Assembly (NCBI GenBank): GCA_033032175.1
Contig: CM065304.1
Coordinates: forward strand, 4,712,001-4,776,000
DNA length: 64,000 bases
Direction of reading: 5' to 3'
From: Saturnia japonica
Taxonomy: Eukaryota; Arthropoda; Insecta; Lepidoptera; Saturniidae
Position 1 is the first letter of the stretch. The number at the start of each line of letters is the position of its first letter. The notes under the pieces were generated by a model. The model did not search any database and had not been told where the DNA came from. It was given only the letters and a program-made list of their open reading frames with translations. Positions 12,600 through 26,700 of the stretch are shown here, in pieces. The translations under genes and the position numbers were made by a program.

Positions 12600-13548
12600 A
12601 GCGACATCTCTCACCACAACTGACGCATCAGTGCATCGACACAACTAACTACGTAGCGACACATAGCGACATCTATCGAGCCACATAGGACGCATCCCTA
12701 CTATCCTACATTGCGCTACAGATATTTACTCTATCGTTGAGTATATATACAAGAACCCGACTACAACAGTCGGGGTCCTTCGATACATGCCTATGTCAAA
12801 CACCTTTCTCGCTCCTACTTCGACACTGCATCGAACCACGCGAATCCACTAATAAAAGCGGCAGCTTCATATGTTCCCGACCCCAACGCCTGCCGGAGAA
12901 AACGCCGGCCGCGTAATATATTCACTAACGCGTTCTACGCCACCGTCTCTCCAAACAGAGCGTGCCACCGCCCACGCCCGCGTAACCACCGTTCTCTCCG
13001 CAGAGGACAGGCGGTTAACTTCGCTCCCGCACACCCGTCACGTCCACCCTCTCTAGCGGCAACCCAAGCCTAGGTCCGTTCCTCGGTGTAAAACCCTTGG
13101 GTCAGGCAGCCGCCCGCGCGATACAAAGTGACACTATACGTGCAACACTTAGTTACCCACCCGGTACACACAACATTACACACGTATGAACACACACACG
13201 ACACATACGTGCACACCACACAGGTACATAGGTTTTACCCACCCACACGTATGAACACACACACGTGCACACCACACAGGTACATAAGTTCTGTAAGGGA
13301 CCTTTTGCGCTAGTTAGTGTAGAAAAACCATTCCGATTATTAAATACACATACGCATGGTCCACTCCTTCCTCCCAGGAGGAGGGGAACGTGCATATGAG
13401 TATATATTAGTTAGTTCGAATTCTCTTAGGATTAGGGAATTAGTTAGATTGCGACTTTTTCGCATTCGCGAAGACCGCCCGAGCCGAGGTTCGGCCACTC
13501 TGGCACCCTCTTGCAGGTCGTCACAAACTTTCGTGGCTGAGTGCCCTA
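12600..13548 (+). repeat. GC-rich interspersed repeat, copy 2
   Basis: 12600-12870 has short direct repeats (GCGACA...), a TATA-like TATATATAC at about 12742 and AATAAAAG at about 12851, as a retroelement LTR or 5' end might. 12870-13420 matches 1114-1680 in two blocks, one inverted. The open frame at 12871-13056 is rich in P, T and R and lacks a recognised domain. 13170-13290 is CA-rich and nearly duplicated internally (GTATGAACACACACACG twice). Confidence 0.55.
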
Positions 13549-14768
13549 AGCGCTCGCCCCCAAGTCCGGTGAAGCTGTAAAAGCCGCAGCGGCTCTGTTT
13601 AAGGATAGGGCCCCTAAGGCTAACAGTGTAGTCAGTAAAAAAAAACAAAAAAAAACAACAGTCGGGGCAGCTGCCCGCTAGACATAGCACCCGTCTGGCC
13701 GGAGGATCCTCCCTTTTCTATGGCGGATGAGGAACTTTACTCTCTTTTCCTCACCTCCGCTAAAATATAATATAGAGAAAATTTAAGACACGGCTATGGC
13801 CTTTGATAGTAACATGGATTTGAACGCAGAGAAATTGCAGACATGGTTTCGGCCTTTATACAAAAAAAAATACATATGACATGGCTTTAGCCTCTTAACT
13901 TGAACTTGGATTATAAAAACATCTGACTTGGCTGTATGGTTTTAGATACCTTTGCCTTTCCCTTTCACCAAAAAAAATAATGACAGACTTTGTTGTTGAT
14001 ATTTTCATAATTATTTAGTTGTAGTTTTTTAAAACGTAGTGGTTCTAATCTCTTTGTTTTATAATATGAATTACAATATCATTACGTAAATTGTATTTAT
14101 TTTAAACCTGTAATTTTGTACGTAATGATAAGTTTTTATGTTTTGTACATTCGTATGAATATTTTGTAGAGACAAAATGATAGGAATACATTCAAATTTT
14201 ATCTCTTCAAACAGAATGCCACTGCAACCTGGCCGGTACTTTGGGTGGCCTGGGAGCATGCGACACTCGTGGTGGTCAATGTAACTGTAAATTGCACGTC
14301 GGTGAATGTCAGTGCAACCAATGTCAGGATGGATTCTACAGGCTCGAAGCTGCAATGTGTTTGGATGTACCGGTCAGTATTATTATTCTCACTACTCGAG
14401 TTGTGAAGATGTAACCAACAGTGCTGTAACTAGGGCTGTGTCAGTGGTGCCCAGGCATAGGGCATATACTCTGAAGCGGTGCAGAAATGGCTTGGACCAC
14501 TAACAATACCTATAAAGGTGCAGTTATAGAAGCTGGCACCAGGCACATAAAAGGCCAGTTACGGCATTGGTAACCAATATACCTACTTTTGGAACAGACC
14601 TTTTGTGTAATATTCTAAACTAATCTTAAGTTATAATGACATTATGATGTTATAATAATATCTGTATTTTTATATAGCATGTTGTCCATCTTATATTGCT
14701 AATTCTCTTGTTGATAATGATGTAGAACCTCTCTCTAAATTTAAATTTTGGACAATTGTGATTAATGT
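13549..14768 (+). repeat. 1.22 kb direct duplication, copy 1
   Basis: Almost identical to 16685-17906; I see about a dozen differences, including an A-run of different length. Copies begin together at AGCGCTCGCCCCCAAGTCC and part after GTGATTAATGT. The left 260 bases look like a retroelement 3' end with an A-tract; the rest is laminin intron, one laminin EGF exon (14215-14372) and more intron. Confidence 0.95.
14215..14372 (+). CDS. LanA: laminin exon: EGF-like repeat
   Basis: Acceptor ACAG at 14211-14214, donor GTCAGT at 14373. Open throughout: [41 protein letters not shown]. Cys spacing fits a laminin-type EGF repeat. Intact copy of the duplicated exon. Confidence 0.9.
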
Positions 14769-17700
14769 AGTACGTATAAACATAATATAGATCCATAAAA
14801 CAATTGTTTATTGAAAAAACCAAGTATTATATTCATAATCGCCTAAGATTATAGGGGAACAATTTTTTGTCAATAACTCCTTTTGAGCTAAATTTTCTAA
14901 AAATGTAAAATTCTGTGTGACATATTTTTGGATAGTATACTCTTGTCAGATTAGTTGAATTCAATTTGTATCCAAATATAAAGGTTAATACAATTGATAT
15001 TCTGCAGAATGTGACTGTGATGTTGGTGGTTCAATTGACAATAACTGTGACAAGACAACTGGACAGTGTCATTGTTATTCCCGAGTTGAGGGACATCGCT
15101 GTGATTGCCCCATCAGAGCCCACTACTTCCCACCCTCCACCAGTTCCAGTATGAGGTGGAAGATGAAGTCACCGGATTGGGTCCTGTCCGCTACTGGAGT
15201 TCTGAAGAGGTCTACCCTAATAACTCCAGGAAAGGATATGTTGTATTCTCTATGTTGCAAGTAAGTTGAGCCATTTGTTAAAATGTCTTTTATTTTTATG
15301 TTGATTTATAATACCAGACTGTGAAATGTATGTATGTATGTTTATTTCTTGGGCACACTCTGTAGCCTAAACAGCGTGATGGGTTTTTGTATACAAGGTC
15401 TCCTTAAATTCTTATTTGTATGGGAGTGACATAGGCTATATAGTATTTAAGTATGATGTATGGGAGTCAAATAAAAAAGCAAAAATAGAAAAATATATTT
15501 TTTAGTCAAGTATTTTTGCTGTATTCAGGGTTTTGTTTCCTTTTTAATAATTTAGCTTGAATTATAAGCACGTTGACAATCTTGAACCCGCTACCTCAAG
15601 GAGATGCGGAAACCCTAATCACCGCAGGAACAAAACACAGGTTTATTTGACCGCCATCTTCTGCGGAATGCAGAAAATCCTAAGTAGAGAGATATCTCCA
15701 AATATCTGTGGTTAGAAACCTCAAAGGTTCAGTATTTGGTTTATATGGGTTATGTTTTGCAACTCGACATCTATTATATGCACCTATTTTGCATGAGGAA
15801 GTGCCCGTTTCTCTCAATCATTATGTTGCAGATATTTGCATGTCAGATTTGCACTAATTTATATGACATGCTTGTTATCTTATTACATGCTGTGGTCATG
15901 TAATTTGTCCTCTGATGGGCTATTTTGGCGTGATATTTCGTGATCATAACTTGCTGATTTTTTTTTATTGTTACATTTTATGCACAGTATGGAATGCTGG
16001 AGGTGTTGGAGATGCTGCCTTCAAATGATTAGGGTCCTTAAACTCCGAAGCATATACAAGGTGTTTCATAAAAAAAACTAATTCTTTGTTATAGGTTCAG
16101 TGTCCTTTTTTGTCCGACAACTTAACCACAGCTTGTTACTGGGGCAGGTGAGAAAGACAATGCACCAGCTCCGTTTGTCATGAACCTTGGTAATTGGACT
16201 ATCACCATTAAAACAACGAAGTTATGATTGTAAGTATTATTATGGCATCAAAGTTTTTTAATTGGATATAACAATTACCTTCATTAAGACCTCCTTCATA
16301 TTGATTATGATTTTTGGTGTGTAACGGGTGTCTATTAGTTACTCTCCTATTGTTGGATACTACAGTTACCTTCATTAAGACCTCCTGCATATTGATTATG
16401 ATTTTTGGTGTGTAACGGGTGTCTATTAGTTACTCTCCTATTGTTGGATACTACAGTTACCTTCATTAAGACCTCCTGCATATTGATTATGATTTTTGAT
16501 GTGTAAGGGGTGTCGAATTACATCTCTAGAACTGAGACGTCCAAACCAACCTCACCTGCATGACCTGCATGCCCCTGATTCACGAATGAAGAAATGGCAA
16601 TAGCGAAATGGAAGGTTTGGATTTGCCCCACTGGGTCGCGATCGCCATGCATGTAGTGAAAAGTCCGTCATAGTGCCTTGATTTAGCGCTCGCCCCCAAG
16701 TCCGGTGAAGCTGTAAAAGCCGCAGCGGCTCTGTTTGACGATAGGGCCCCTAAGGCTAACAGTGTAGTCAGTAAAAAAAAAAAAAAAAAATACAACAGTC
16801 GGGGCAGCTGCCCGCTAGACATAGCACCCGTCTGGCCGGAGGATCCTCCCTTTTCTATGGCGGATGAGGAACTTTACTCTCTTTTCCTCACCTCCGCTAA
16901 AATATAATATAGAGAAAATTTAAGACACGGCTATGGCCTTTGATAGTAACATGGATTTGAACGCAGAGAAATTGCAGACATGGTTTCGGCCTTTATACAA
17001 AAAAAAAATACATATGACATGGCTTTAGCCTCTTAACTTGAACTTGGATTATAAAAACATCTGACTTGGCTGTATGGTTTTAGATACCTTTGCCTTTCCC
17101 TTTCACCAAAAAAAATAATGACAGACTTTGTTGTTGATATTTTCATAATTATTTAGTTGTAGTTTTTTAAAACGTAGTGGTTCTAATCTCTTTGTTTTAT
17201 AATATGAATTACAAAATCATTACGTAAATTGTATTTATTTTAAACCTGTAATTTTGTACGTAATGATAAGTTTTTATGTTTTGTACATTCGTATGAATAT
17301 TTTATAGAGACAAAATGATAGGAATACATTCAAATTTTATCTCTACAAACAGAATGCCACTGCAACCTGGCCGGTACTTTGGGTGGCCTGGGAGCATGCG
17401 ACACTCGTGGTGGTCAATGTAACTGTAAATTGCACGTCGGTGAATGTTAGTGCAACCAATGTCAGGATGGATTCTACAGGCTCGAAACTGCAATGTGTTT
17501 GGATGTACCGGTCAGTATTATTATTCTCACTACTCGAGTTGTGAAGATGTAACCAACAGTGCTGTAACTAGGGCTGTGTCAGTGGTGCCCAGGCATAGGG
17601 CATATACTCTGAAGCGGTGCAGAAATGGCTTGGACCACTAACAATACCTATAAAGGTGCAGTTATAGAAGCTGGCACCAGGCACATAAATGGCCAGTTAC

Positions 17701-20700
17701 AGCATTGGTAACCAATATACCTACTTTTGGAACAGACCTTTTGTGTAATATTCTAAACTAATCTTAAGTTATAATGACATTATGATGTTATAATAATATC
17801 TGTATTTTTATATAGCATGTTGTCCATCTTATATTGCTAATTCTCTTGTTGATAATGATGTAGAACCTCTCTCTAAATTTAAATTTTGCACAATTGTGAT
17901 TAATGTTCTACTATTCTTAAAAAAATGTGAAAACTAGTTACACGATTTTTTAGACCATGACATAGATGATGGAAAGGCTAATTGACTAACCTGTACAGGT
18001 TGTATACATGCATGTTAATTAATTAGCATTTTCACAGTCGATATTATGAGTATTCAGTAGTATGAGTTCAATAGTAGTGAAATAATGAAAAATATTTTAA
18101 AAAAAATCATGGACTGATCAGAGTTATTTTTTTTACTGAGTTCTGTGTTATGTGGTGTGTCTTCCGCGCTAAAATTTACCTATTTAACTAAACTTAATAA
18201 AACTGCACCAACTAAAGACTGAATTATCCTAGATACCAAATGGTTTATAAATCTCAAAATTCTGATAATTCTACCATTAACCAAATCTGATAATAGTAAT
18301 ATTGTTGGATAAAAGTACGCTACCGTCCACGTGTTTTTACACACTGATATTATATACAATTTTGTGACATTGTGTTCCCTTTCAGGACTATTTTGTGCTG
18401 ATCCCCAAGGCTTACAACGAAGCGACAATATTGACAAAGCTGGTTGATAAACCGTGTGTGGTTGGTGATGAGAAGCTTTGTAGACAGTTTGCATATCCCT
18501 TCAGCGGATTTCAGTGGGCTTGTTACCACGATGACCAGGATCATAGATGCCGCTGAGGTAACATTATTATATATTTGTTCTTGCCTACGTAATACTTAAA
18601 CATATTAGTCAATATTATACTATTGTAATGTATATTTTATTACAATGTACTGTAATCACGTTCACAGGAATTGGCGGAATTGAACGCGGAACCGAACACG
18701 ATACCGTTATTGAGCAATGAAGAACACTTAATACAATACAACCTGAATATCGAATCGCCTGGGAAGTACATACTGTTGATAGAATACGTTACCCCGGTCG
18801 ACAGAAGCGAGATTAGTATCAAAACGGACAATTCAACGTACACGTTCACGCTTCGCATCAGGCAACGGTTGTGAATTCAAATGATTGTCCGTACACTGGG
18901 CCTTGTCGGCAAGTGGTAGTCGATGACCTCTCCAAAATCCAGTTCGTGACGGTTAACGATGTCCACAACAATGTGTTTTTGCTGGTGAGTTGTCCTGACA
19001 TAACTAATTTTGTTTTTATAGTCACAACAATTTATTGAAGTGAAAACTCCTTTAGCAACGTTGTGATTTCAAAGTCCATGAATCAAAAATCGATAGTAAA
19101 AAGAGACAGACACAAATTCATAACTAACGTGGGTGAAAATGAGATAGGAAGCATTATATAGCATTTCTTATATTCGTTTAGACATAGTGGGAGTTTGGTA
19201 AAATGGTACAAAGGAGGTTTGTTGCATAGCAATAATGAATTTTATTACCTCACCAAAAAGGCACAAAACAAAAATCTTTTTAAACAACACTTATGGCATT
19301 CTGTTAGTGATTGATATTGTGTTAGGTTACTTTAGTTACTAAAGTTGTTTCGACTAAAGTGAAAAAGATAAAATATAATGCCTTCACTTAATTATGCCCC
19401 TATATCCAGTTGTTGCAAAGAAACTGCTAAACAGAACCATTGTAAATTTTTATAATGATTATTTTAAAGTCTTATATCGGCATATCATCTTAAATCTTTA
19501 GCCTGGTGCATGTACATACAACATGCTCCCAAATAATCCCAAAGCAAGTCACGAAAATATATTTCAATTTTTTTACATTTCTATAGTGATCACTGCAGTA
19601 TAGTCGAACTCACACAAAGGTCTTACAACTGTTTACACAAACCTATTGCTACAGGTGTTAAAAGAGTCTACATTGAATTATTGAAATAATAAAAGTAGTT
19701 TGTTTGTGTGTCAGCTCCAACACACAACTGGAGTTTACTTCTTAAGTATGATTGTCTTTGAATATGCTATAGAAAAAGTGGCGATTGATTGAATGATTGA
19801 TAGACTGACGGACTGACTGAGTGTTTAATGATTTATCTAAAAGCAAGATGATGTATGTGTACGTACATATTGTAACGTTTTTTTGTTAATGCTATTATAA
19901 ATTTCACCCCTCATAATATTTTGGGTTTTTTATATGTAAATTGATTCTTATGTAGTAAACACCTAACACCCAAATGGAATCTATTTTTCATTTACTAGTA
20001 CTGTTCATTGCGGCATCCGTTAGCTGTGACTGAAGATTTCGCTGTAAACTGACATAAAAAGAAGAAATGAGCAGCATCTAACGCGGCAATGGATTTCAAG
20101 TAGAAAAATTAAGATAGAAAGAAGCTTTATAAAAATAATTGTTTTTAGGGTGAACCGACAACACTTATCTGTATCAAGAGTATAGTTGCCGTTCCCGAAT
20201 CTGATTGGCATTTGGATTATCCGACTCCTCGGTCGTACTGCTTACGTTACAACGGACACATTGTTACTTATCATCATGTGAGGTTCTGTTCATAAAGCTA
20301 ATAAACCTATAAACGATAAAATAATTTTTTTTTAGATATATAAATGTTATCTAACTTCTATAAAATGTGGGTAATATTAGTTGAGTGACAAAACTATAGA
20401 GAGTTTAAGTCATCTTTTCGCGCGGCCCTCCTATGTTTGCGTGTGCTAATTAATAATTATCCAGTTTTTATTTGTATGGCAGTGATACGGCAGTCGTCTA
20501 CGGATCAACACGTTTTCTTATCGCTCTGTTCTATGGGTACAGTCGGTAATTAAAATGTCTGGTTCGTCATGGAGAAAATATAACGCCTAATCAGTAGTTC
20601 TGCTTTATAATGCGTCGTATCGCAATAATCAAAATATTAAAACACTAAATTATAATTTATAAAAGATAAATATTCATCAATAGGTAACAGAAAAAATAAA

Positions 20701-23700
20701 CAGCATATTATGATACATAAATATGCATTTACCTCTAAGTGAGCTATTGATTTATTTTAATTTTGAACAAATAAGATATGAGAAGAGTTTGTTTGGTTTT
20801 TATCTCAAGAGCTACTGCTTCGAATGGAAAAATTATTTTAGTTTTGAATAATCCGTTTATCGAAGAAGGCTATATAACATCACGCTACGACCAATAGGAG
20901 CCGAGCATGAATGGTAAATGTTGCAAAAACGGGATAATTTTTTTTCCTTTTGAGAGCTTCCATTATGTGACGCAGACGAAGTTACGCGGGTTAGCTAGAA
21001 TTCTCTTGTGTACGTAACTGTACCTCTTGGCACGTACACGTAGTCACTGTATCTACACACGCTTTACGAACACTTAGGGCCGCGCGCACAATTGAATTGA
21101 ACTGTCTGTACACATAACCACTTTTTTATCTATATATATTAATACGTGAAGCAAATGCTTTCGGTACCTTTTCAAGCGTATTGCGTGCACGGAAGACTGT
21201 GAGATTTGGTATGGTTAAAGTTTATATGGAGAAGGAGTGCAGAAAGCTAAAATTTATCTATAATATCTGATACTAATATATTAAATAAAATTAATTAATA
21301 CTCCGAATCCTAACAGGACCAGTGCCATTGAACTTAGACCCCCCAAAATATTGATATTGTCACTCAACGAAAAGTGACAGCAAGTGATTTATATAATACT
21401 CATTGTTTATGAATACTGTAAATGTCAAACAGAAAATAGTCTATGATCAAAAAGTAATAATAAGTAATGTGTTTATTTCGCAGAGAGCGTTATAGATGCG
21501 ACGTTGACCATCGATGGGATACAACAAGAAACAACATTACCGATACAGCATTGCCCTTCCAGCTCTGGATGCAGAGTTCTGCTTAGACGAGTCGATACCA
21601 GTACTGTGTTCCCTATCAATGAAAACTTCATTATTACTTTTAAGGTAATTATTACTTAGGTTCTAATTTAGTACAACCAGCTTAGCTTAAAACAAATGGC
21701 CTGCAAGTCGTTACATTTTCAAGACAACGACAATGAAGTCACGGGCCTTGTACAGGGTTTTTTATGGACGCTCCTCTACCTCAAGGAGTTCTGGAAGCCT
21801 CACTCACCGCACGAATACAACACTAGGTTATTTGTGTGCGATCTACTGTAGGGTGGAGATATTCCACCAGTCGGATTGTCCCAAGTAGAGAGAAACCTAC
21901 AAATATTTTTTCCTGTGCCCTACCTCTCTTGTTTTCCTTAAGACACTGTATCTTTGATGATTTTCGAGGTATGGGTTTTTATCCCATTATATTTTTAAAT
22001 TTCGGAAATAACCCCAAAGAGAATTGACTCAATACGACATTTTTATCTAGAAGTGCTTGGCAACAGATTCAGAATTTGAGAATTGGATTAAGTGGGCATC
22101 AGATAACGTGTTTCCACCAGGCGAGTTTTTCAACATGATCAAAAGTATCTCATGTCTTAAACCGCCGTCTCTGTCAAATTTCATCCAAGTCGTTTGAGTA
22201 ACAAACAAACAAACTAACTTTGGAAATTATATTCTTAGCAAGAATTGTACTGTTTGTTCATTAACAACCGTTTTCAATAATATATCTGAGCTTACTAACC
22301 CTTATTAGTACATATTTGTATTAAGTACTATCTTTAACATAACACAGATATTGCTTCACTCTTTTCTATCCAAGCTATATGATATGGATATATATTATGT
22401 AGATACGAAAAACTATCCATTGATAGGTTATTGAAATCTGTCGTTAATGTAATAAAGATTATCAGAATGAGTTGTTCCAGTGATGATATAATATAGAACA
22501 TATGGACTAACGGTGTATATTTTCAGGGTAACGCGAGCAAGGGTCTGTGGTTGGATTACGTACTCGTTGTTGCATCACAGGACTGCGTGGATTCAGCATT
22601 GACGGAGGATAATTTGTAAACATGAGTTTATTGAGAAATGCGCTTTAAGCTAATACTATATGAATTCGAGCGAAACAGGTAAAACTTGCAATAGTAATTG
22701 TTAAAAATGATGAACTTTTATGTCCGTAGTATATGTCAGAGCCAAGCCAGTGTTTTCGCGAAAAAGATTAATTTTAACCTAAACAAGTACAACGGGAACT
22801 ACAGAACAGAATCGCTAAACCGATATACTAAACGGTAATGCCCCACTATTTCCAAATCAACAGCTTTTATATCTGAAACCTACATGTCAACTATATACTC
22901 TGTTTATAACAATTATGTGAAATCAATACAAAGCAATTCCTCAAATATATCTTTAAACTGTAAATAAACATTTACTTTACAATACATAGCTCGAAAACTA
23001 TTATCGATTAACAAACATTATTCCTATAGTCCGCTAAAAGCAGGATTTATTCCCCGAAGGGTTAGGCAGAGGTGTACTAATGTACACCCACAGATCTTAA
23101 AGTATGTTTTTAGGTTCCATGTAATAGGGGGCTAGCCTATTGCCATTAATCGGGCACGAAACCAAACTCCGAGCTGCTACTGAGAATTTCATAGGTAAAA
23201 CCCAATAACACTTTGCTCGACCTGGGATTCGAACCCGGGACCTCGCTCATACATATAATAAAATGAATGCTTAGAATAATTAAGTTTGCTTCAGAATATT
23301 GCTATTATAAAACATACCATCACGCCTGTATTCCCGAATGGTTAGGGAGAGGTGTACTAATGTACACCTACAGTTCGCCGAGTAGGTTTTTAAGGCTCAT
23401 GTAATAGGGGGCGTTTTTTATTGTAATTAAATAGTAAATATCATTGTGTGTCACGCTTTACAGCTCTGTCGAGAAAATTTCTAGACATTTCCAGATATTT
23501 CTTTAGTATTTTTTAAATTGTATTATTTTTATTTTTCATAAGTTTAGCGTTTGTTCACAATTTGACCTGATCGTAAGTGACGATGTGGCCCAAAACGGAA
23601 GCACGCTAAGCCTGGTGGAAGACTGGCTCTATTGGTGTTTGGCGACAGATTTTCAAGTTGAGATTGGTAGCTCGCCGAAATCTCAGGCTCGTTCATTCAT

Positions 23701-26700
23701 AACAATATAAAGTAATAGTAGTAATATTTTACTTATTAAATTACAGGTTTTTGCCGCGACGCCATGTTCTCTATAACGGCTGAGCGCTCTGTGATTTGAA
23801 CGGGTTCGACAGAGCTCGATTGCGTAAATATGCGGTGGTCAGTGTCCGTGCAAGCCGAATGTTATCGTTCGTACTTGCAGCGCTCGTCGGCTTTCCTAAC
23901 TGCCGACCCTGCCGATGACAACGGTGTGTATTCTTCTATCACTTCTATTTAACATATCTTATAGACGGTCTAGCGGAGTTCCGCTGAGGCACCTATTTAT
24001 TACACACTAATTAGATTCGTCTCGTCATTTTTGAGAACGCTTTGGTTGGTCCACGAGAGATGCGATTTTGTCGCTCTTATTCGGGCGTCACATATATGAA
24101 CGGTCCAATGTTTTTTTCAAAAAATCTCTCCAATAAGTATAGTATCTTATACGATTTTACAATCAATACTGATTAGTGACATCACTATTTTAAAAACACA
24201 ATAAACGAGAGCAATACATTATATGCCGCTTTACTCTGAGGGTATAAAAAACGCATTCTATCCTTTTACATGAACCTACGTTTTTATATTATATACTTTT
24301 TGTGCTTTATATTAAACCCCGCTGTCAAACCGAGTTCCAACTCAGAGTAACGACAGTCGATAAGTCTAAAACTTTGGTATGTGAGTGAACCTGTGAATGT
24401 TGTAGGCACGTAATCATCTTACGGTATTTTTACTTAGTAAATAAACAGAAATATTCTGTAAGCAGAACATTAAATACATTATTATATCAACTGATATATT
24501 CAATTGTTAGTAGGTTGAAGCACTTGAAGAACTTCCATAAGGTTACCGAGTAAAATGTAACCTTTATTCCAATGACAGTAATAGAATTTGTTAATTATGT
24601 CAGCGCGTCGCTTCATCACCATTTTATTATCTTTCAATTCATATTTAACTGTGATCGTAAATAATCGATCTAGAAGTCAGAGTGTATGTACACTCAGATA
24701 TTATAGACTCTTATCAGATGAAGTCACTTTGAATTAATTAAATATAGGTAGGTAAATTATTTAACCAGCGGACTGTTAAAAAAAATTGTGATGTATTTCT
24801 CAACTTCAAAGCGATAACAGAAATCACTAAATAGCGACTTCAAAATGCCAAATTCGCATTAAGTACACTCGTTGTACATAACGTACGAAATATAATCTAT
24901 GTAAATAAATGATTGAGGTTTGCTCTTGTGTGCGTATTATGTGAAACTACTGGATAGATTTTTTTTAAATTTTGTAATGTTTAGTTAATTGACAATTTCC
25001 AAAAAAAATGCGATATCTTTTAAACAATAGTTATGTAGTAAACGCGTGCGAAGACGCGGACACAGCTAGTCTGAAACATTATTAAGTAGGAGGCGATTTC
25101 TTTCATTGTGATTTGTACATATTCGCTGTTATAATATGTATAAGACAAACGTTATATACTGATAATACAATTCGCTGCCATATATTATTTGGTTGTGATG
25201 TTATATGAATAAATACTTTTATTTTTGTCTGTGTAAAGATGTCGACCGAACGTGATCGGTCGTGTCTGCGATGATTGCGTCCCGGGGCATGTCGCGCGTT
25301 CCCGGACTCCGTCCAGTACACTTGTAAGCTAGATGGAATCACAGATGACGTGTGTGAACAGAACACTGCGCAGTGCTATCGTAAGAAGCACGTCAGAGGC
25401 CAGGTATAAATATATATTAGTTACGACAATTAGCATCGGTAACATCGACGTGAGTTCGATTCCTTAAAACGAGTCCGAGCTTTCGGTGAAAAAATCCTCT
25501 TTGCCTGGCTAGCGACCACCCTCTAGTTGAAATTCTGTCGCCAATCACTTATAGGCGTGTTCCGGCAGCTACACTTGAGAGCTGTTCTCTCCACTAGGCT
25601 GAACACGTCTTGAAACACCTAGTCACTTAGAAACAGATGAGCTTGTGGTCGAATGCGAAACCAATAAAGTATTTAAAAAAATCCTGATTTGTTTGTTTAA
25701 TTGGACAATAATAGTTATTTAATTTAATATTACTCTTTATTTTAATTTTATTTTGGTCTTGTATATGTTGTTTGCGCACTGTTCTTAACTGTGTATGATT
25801 TTATTTTTGCACTAATGTGAAAGTTTCTGGCATATGACCGTCGACGTACAGGTGGACGGCGCATAGAACGGTTCGGTAAACTAGTGTGTGTTTCATACGG
25901 ATATTGGTGATTTTAACCGACTTCAACAAAAGACGGGATGTTACTTAATTCCATTTATGGATGTTCAGCCATAAGTTGTTTTAGATGATTATTTTTTTGC
26001 TGGACAAGGAATTCATTGGCATTAGACCTTCAACTACACAGTTCACGATACACAAAGGAACTCTTAGAAATAAATAAAATTGGTTTTCTTTTTTGTTAAA
26101 AATTGTCTTGTCTTGTTAATTTATTTTTCATTAGGATTCAGTACTGAATTCGTGAAAGATTCTAGGTTAAATATCATTACAACCTTTTATTAAGATTAAG
26201 CAGTAATAACAAATTTCTCGTTAAGCATTAAAAAGATTTTTACGTGAACAAAGTGGCGTACACCTGCTACTTTAATATAATATCAATAGTTGCGATAGAA
26301 TTCTGTTTAATAATTAGTACAAAGGGTAATTTTTAATTTTCATTGTCAGGCTTGTGATACGAGTAAAGAGGAGTACTTGAATCTCCAGCCCGATAACCCA
26401 GATGGTTGCAGGAAATGCTACTGCTTCGGAAACACTACTAGATGTAGCAGCTCTTGCCTAAATTGGGAATTGGTTAGTACATAACCTTCAATCTTAACTA
26501 TTTGTCGCTATAAACAAATTTGCAGTCAATGACCAATGCCAATAAATGTCAAAACGTAAAAACTTGTGTTAAGGCTTTTTATTTAAAAAAAATCAAAATA
26601 ATTATTTATTCAATATAAACAGTATCACTTCTTCATAGAAATAACCGAAACGAAATCTAGTTAAACTTCAGTACAAAATAGTCGCGATTAGGCGATTTAT

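Noticed and set aside
13340..13690. 116-codon minus-strand open frame
   Set aside because: Lies in the GC-rich repeat and duplication, with no family features.
23225..23252. A tRNA gene, because of a B-box-like GGTTCGAATCC on the minus strand
   Set aside because: No acceptor stem or A box; it is the tRNA-derived part of a SINE.
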